Part shown: positions 6,492-9,344 of the stretch, one piece after another | Position numbering within the stretch: position 1 is the stretch's first letter | How the letters are laid out: every line of letters starts with the position of its first letter | DNA from: Anaerolineae bacterium | Lineage (GTDB): Bacteria; Chloroflexota; Anaerolineae; JAFGEY01 | Direction: 5' to 3' | Assembly: GCA_016931365.1 (NCBI GenBank) | Contig: JAFGEY010000249.1 | Coordinates: 1 to 9,344, forward strand | DNA length: 9,344 nucleotides | The notes under the pieces: generated by a model | What the model saw: the letters and a program-made list of their open reading frames with translations, nothing else | What the model was told of the DNA's origin: nothing | The model's database searches: none | Position numbers and translations under genes: made by a program

Positions 6492-7161
6492 GCCGGACTG
6501 GCAGCCGGCTGATCTGGTGCTCTATGCCGATGAGGCGCTGCTGGCGATCAACAAGCCGTCCGGCCTGCGCGCACTGCCCGACGGCTACGATCCGTCGTTG
6601 GCTCATCTGCGCAGCGTCCTGGAGCCGGAGTGGGGGCGATTGTGGATCGTCCACCGGCTGGACAAAGAGACGAGCGGCGTCGTCATTTTGGCGCGCACAG
6701 CGGAGGCCCATCGCGCGCTCAACGACGCGTTTGCCGGGCGCGAGATTACCAAGGTCTATCATACATTGGTGGTAGGCGAACCGGCGTGGGAGACACAAAC
6801 CGTCGATCTGCCTCTGCTCGTCGACGGCGACCGGCGGCACCGCACGGTGGTCGATGCCAAACGAGGCAAACTGTCGAGCACCGAGCTGTGCGTTTTGGAG
6901 CGATTTGCGGGCTATGCCCTGGTCGAAGCACGCCCCCGGACGGGGCGCACCCACCAGATTCGCGCGCACCTGGCGGCGCTGGGGCTGCCCATCGTCGCCG
7001 ACACACTCTATGGGGAGAGGGGAACAAGTGGGCCGCTGGGACGATTGGGACTGCATGCGCGGTCGATTGTAATTGAGCATCCTTCGACGGCCATATCAAT
7101 GGAGTTTGTCGCCTCGTACTGGCCCGATATGGATGCGGCGCTGAGCCGTTTGCGCGCATAG
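6472..7161 (+). CDS. RluA-family pseudouridine synthase (no S4 domain)
   Basis: 229 residues, the size of a bare RluA catalytic domain without the N-terminal S4 domain of RluC and RluD. Motif I with the catalytic Asp is present as HRLDKETSGVVILAR (Asp64). ITKVYHTLVVG (~91-101) and the RTGRTHQIRAHLAALG block with GLPIVADTLYG (~155-182) are the other family hallmarks. The enzyme should isomerise a specific uridine in rRNA or tRNA in the cytoplasm; the target is not predictable. The start is taken as TTG at 6472 because GAGGA stands 8 bases upstream; it lies inside the end of the previous gene (20-base overlap). A GTG at 6517 is the alternative and would cut a poorly conserved N-terminus. The TAG stop at 7159-7161 is followed immediately by RHS sequence in the -1 frame. 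Confidence 0.92.
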   Translation: MTKSCTEPDWQPADLVLYADEALLAINKPSGLRALPDGYDPSLAHLRSVLEPEWGRLWIVHRLDKETSGVVILARTAEAHRALNDAFAGREITKVYHTLVVGEPAWETQTVDLPLLVDGDRRHRTVVDAKRGKLSSTELCVLERFAGYALVEARPRTGRTHQIRAHLAALGLPIVADTLYGERGTSGPLGRLGLHARSIVIEHPSTAISMEFVASYWPDMDAALSRLRA

Positions 7162-7163
7162 AT

Positions 7164-8030
7164 GGCGCCCTGCCCACCGACCTGCAATACACCGGCCAGC
7201 GACGCGAGACCGGTCTGGGCGACATCTATGACTACAAGGCGAGATTTTACTCGCCCAAATTAGGACGTTTTTTGAGCGCGGATACGCTGGTGCCGGGGGT
7301 GGGAAGTCAAGCGCTGAATAGGTATATGTATGTCAATGCAAATCCAATCCGCTACAATGACCCCACAGGGCATGCTTTGGGCGGGCCACAGTTTGATCCA
7401 GGTGTGGGTGGTCTTGAGCCACCGCCGCCGCCACCGCCCATCGATATAGTGGAAGAGGCAGCGAAGTTGGCAGTCTGGGTTTCGAAATATGTTCCGGTGA
7501 GCTTGACGTTGAGAGCAACGAAGAAATTCGATCTCTCCGGCGCACAAAATTTCTATCCGAATTTCTGGCAAAGGAACTTTCTTGAGTTCCACACTGAAGT
7601 GGGCTCCGCGGCATTTGTAGACACAACCCTCTATCCGGGTCGCCCCATTGAATGGAATGTCAGCAATGGAGATATCAATTTTTCGACGACCAGCGGAATG
7701 AAAGTTGTACTCAACTTGAAGGAGGGAAACATTGCATATACTACGCCCAAGGAACCAGTCCCACAGAAACCAGATTCCTTCACATATCAGAAAGTAACAG
7801 TCAAGCCAGAGTTCGGCTCGCTCACCGTCACTGTTAATAACAGGCTAGGACGAGTAGTAGAGAGCACTCCTTATATCAAGGTACAGGCCATCGCTGACGT
7901 CAATGTACATACATGCGTCTATCACGGGTCGGGTCCAACAGGAGTGATATTGGCCGCGGCGGGAGTGTGGTCTGTGCCCGAGATTACTATCCCGACGCTC
8001 ATTCGCCTTGGAACGGCGCCCGCTTGGTAG
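7164..8030 (+). pseudogene. 5'-truncated RHS core plus unique C-terminal tip (orphan RHS tip)
   Basis: The frame is open from 7077 to the TAG at 8028-8030 but contains no ATG, GTG or TTG before the TTG at 7272, which is in the middle of the conserved core. Recognisable RHS-associated core runs from 7164 to 7373: LPTDLQYTGQR, YDYKARFYSPKLGRFLSAD, then LNRYMYVNANPIRYNDPTGH. After the core comes a 7-Pro stretch (~7419-7439) and about 195 residues that I cannot assign, beta-rich in the middle (~7560-7880) and ending in a hydrophobic segment (GVILAAAGVWSVP). In complete RHS proteins this position holds a variable, often toxic domain released from the shell. Here the shell is gone and RHS homology starts 2 bases after the RluA stop. 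The tip is visibly less GC-rich than its left neighbours. It may be a silent cassette for recombination, a decaying remnant, or be translated from an internal start or a shifted frame. Confidence 0.75.
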
Positions 8031-8036
8031 TTCTTG

Positions 8037-8041
8037 AGGAG
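8037..8041 (+). promoter_or_regulatory. Shine-Dalgarno site of the lipoprotein gene
   Basis: AGGAG is 7 bases before the GTG at 8049 and 10 before the ATG at 8052, so it allows either start. It lies just behind the RHS stop codon. Confidence 0.6.
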
Positions 8042-8051
8042 ATGAAATGTG

Positions 8052-9038
8052 ATGCGACATAGCCGGATGGGATTCTTGGTGATCTTGGGAACGATAGGTG
8101 CTGTTATGACGTTGGCTGTAGCTTGTGGATCGTCGAAAAATGTGATCGAGATTTTGCCTTCCGATCTCCGGTCTGAACTGGGGCAGCAATGGATCGTGTT
8201 TGACAGCAACACTCCGGGGGATGATTACCTCTATCTGACGACTGTAGATGGAAGTGAATTCATCACGCTCACGTCCACCATGGGAGCGCCAGCAAGTCCT
8301 GCACTTTCAGCGGATGGATCACAGATTGTGTATGAATGTGGTATCTTTTCTATTGATCTCTGTCTGATGAACGTACAAACAGGGGAGCAAACGCGGTTAG
8401 TAGAGATCAGCCGTCAGTTGCCCGGCGCCGTCTTCGCAATGAGGCCGGCTTTTTCTCCTGACGGCCGGCAAGTTGTGTTCACCGGTGGTTTCTCCGACGG
8501 GATTGGTTTGTTTGTGATCAACGTGGATGGGAGCGATCTCAAGCCAATCGGCGAGGGAGTATATAGCGATTGGGCTTCATACTCGCCTGATGGCAAGCAG
8601 ATCATCTTTGAGTGTGAAGGGAGCCAGGGCGATCCGCCTCAGATTTGCGTGATGAACGCCGATGGCACAGGGAAAAAGAGGCTGACCAATGCTAACCAGA
8701 TGTACAGTGTGCCGCAATTTGCACCCGACGGAAATCATATTTTCGTTTCGTCTCGCCCAGGCTCTCTTTTCCTAAATACACTTGGACTAGGGGGGCATTT
8801 CAAAATTCACATCATGAACGCGGACGGTTCGGACTTTCGTCCGTTTATATCGGATGAGCCATCGGGTGTTGTGGTCTTTAGTTCAGATGGGGAAGAGCTA
8901 GTGTATTGTGTCATTGACAATGATACTGGTATTACTACAGGTCTCTATGTCATCAACATAGATGGTTCGGATAAGCGTCGGCTTGGCGATGATTGGTGGG
9001 ATGTCGCCCGGAAAGGAGGTGGTTTGGCACAGCAGTAG
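8052..9038 (+). CDS. Secreted lipoprotein with TolB/PD40-type beta-propeller repeats
   Basis: 328 residues from ATG 8052 (329 from GTG 8049). The N-terminus is a lipoprotein signal: RHSR, a hydrophobic run (MGFLVILGTIGAVM) and LAVAC with the lipid-bearing Cys at 25. A -3 Ala makes the lipobox slightly atypical. The rest is five to six PD40/WD40-like blades, each with [FY]SPDG-x(2-3)-[IV]-x-F and a closing [LIV]-[FCY]-[VI]-[MI]-N-x-DG pair, as in PAFSPDGRQVVF...FVINVDGSD (~132-161), SYSPDGKQIIF...VMNADGT (~177-206) and the last blade ending VINIDGSDKRRL (~300-311). The product should be tethered outside the cytoplasmic membrane and bind a protein or glycan partner; no catalytic residues are seen. 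It follows the RHS tip after 18-21 bases and ends 32 bases before a strong terminator. A partner or protector role for the RHS tip is possible but unproven. Confidence 0.85.
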   Translation: MRHSRMGFLVILGTIGAVMTLAVACGSSKNVIEILPSDLRSELGQQWIVFDSNTPGDDYLYLTTVDGSEFITLTSTMGAPASPALSADGSQIVYECGIFSIDLCLMNVQTGEQTRLVEISRQLPGAVFAMRPAFSPDGRQVVFTGGFSDGIGLFVINVDGSDLKPIGEGVYSDWASYSPDGKQIIFECEGSQGDPPQICVMNADGTGKKRLTNANQMYSVPQFAPDGNHIFVSSRPGSLFLNTLGLGGHFKIHIMNADGSDFRPFISDEPSGVVVFSSDGEELVYCVIDNDTGITTGLYVINIDGSDKRRLGDDWWDVARKGGGLAQQ

Positions 9039-9070
9039 GCAAGTTGCAACACATAATTGGCACTTTCCTT

Positions 9071-9106
9071 GTGCCGGCGACTTTCCCCGCCGGCACGTTT
9101 CTTTTT
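9071..9106 (+). terminator. Rho-independent terminator after the lipoprotein gene
   Basis: A perfect 9-bp stem, GTGCCGGCG (9071-9079) with CGCCGGCAC (9088-9096), closes an 8-base loop and is followed by TTTCTTTTT (9098-9106). It ends the RHS tip/lipoprotein transcript. Confidence 0.88.
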
Positions 9107-9125
9107 CCCCGCGCTGGGGCGGGCC

Positions 9126-9228
9126 GTAAGGGCGAAGCATTCCCCCAAATGAGTGTGGCGAAAAATAAAGCGATATGATGGGTCACAACGATACTATACG
9201 GTGAAGACTGGGAATGCTTCGCCTCTAC
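9126..9228. mobile_element. MITE-like element with 19-bp imperfect terminal inverted repeats
   Basis: GTAAGGGCGAAGCATTCCC (9126-9144) is repeated in inverted form at 9210-9228, 17 of 19 positions matching and the inner 14 bp (9131-9144 / 9210-9223) perfect. The 65 bases between them hold no gene. The size (~103 bp) and terminal repeats fit a miniature inverted-repeat element or a repeat of the GGCGAAGCATTC kind that I believe is scattered in several bacterial genomes. No target-site duplication is obvious at the ends. Confidence 0.6.
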
Positions 9229-9344
9229 CTGGAACGGCGGCGGCGTGCGCAGATATTCTTAGGGTTCATAAAAATATAACTTCCCGCACCCGTCAAGCAG
9301 GGGGCGGATGTGCCCGAGGATGAATCGTGTAGTTCCATTGCGGA
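9229..9344. other. Intergenic stretch without a recognisable gene
   Basis: No convincing coding frame or RNA gene is seen. It holds an imperfect hairpin, CCGCACCC (9284-9291) against GGGGGCGG (9300-9307) with one A:G mismatch and an 8-base loop. On the minus strand this is followed by a T-rich run (9270-9280), a weak terminator-like arrangement for a gene lying beyond the right edge. Confidence 0.35.

Noticed and set aside
9107..9119. Second hairpin CCCC/GGGG just behind the terminator
   Set aside because: Only 4 bp with a 5-base loop in a GC-rich stretch and no T-run; likely chance.
8898..9186. Minus-strand small proteins over the end of the lipoprotein gene
   Set aside because: They run through the terminator stem and the inverted-repeat element and show no recognisable features.

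Overview
The window looks like a chromosomal stretch of a free-living, GC-rich bacterium, most likely a member of the Chloroflexota (Anaerolineae or Caldilineae-like). This is an inference from style, not from a marker gene: a TPR-membrane-Thr/Pro linker-L,D-transpeptidase protein, an orphan RHS tip, a PD40 beta-propeller lipoprotein, heptad repeats in a spacer and a small inverted-repeat element are a familiar mixture in that phylum. No rRNA, tRNA or CRISPR array is visible.

Left part (1-3065): the 3' end of one gene is followed on the same strand by a full 845-residue gene. The two C-termini align from a shared WAFARVG motif to near their ends, so this is a tandem pair of paralogues. The full copy has an N-terminal beta-sandwich, a central helical region resembling an (alpha/alpha) toroid and a C-terminal beta region, a layout known from polysaccharide lyases and heparinase II/III-like proteins. 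The spacer between the copies carries two opposed arrays with CG spaced exactly every 7 bases.

Middle part (3106-7161): a membrane-anchored L,D-transpeptidase gene converges on a minus-strand ferredoxin/nitroreductase fusion gene, which has a good sigma70-type promoter. Divergent from the latter is a two-gene plus-strand unit: a 478-residue protein with a winged-helix-like N-terminus, a pRiA4b ORF-3-like domain and a cysteine-rich zinc-ribbon-like tail, overlapping a RluA-type pseudouridine synthase gene by 20 bases.

Right part (7162-9344): two bases after the RluA stop codon, an RHS core sequence begins without any start codon and runs into a unique, less GC-rich C-terminal tip. It is followed after 18-21 bases by a gene for a secreted beta-propeller lipoprotein that ends in a strong intrinsic terminator. 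A MITE-like element of about 103 bp with 19-bp imperfect terminal inverted repeats follows, then about 116 bases with no recognisable gene.

The strongest candidates for something undescribed are the orphan RHS tip with its lipoprotein partner, the three-part winged-helix/pRiA4b/zinc-ribbon protein, and the duplicated lyase-like gene with its heptad spacer.
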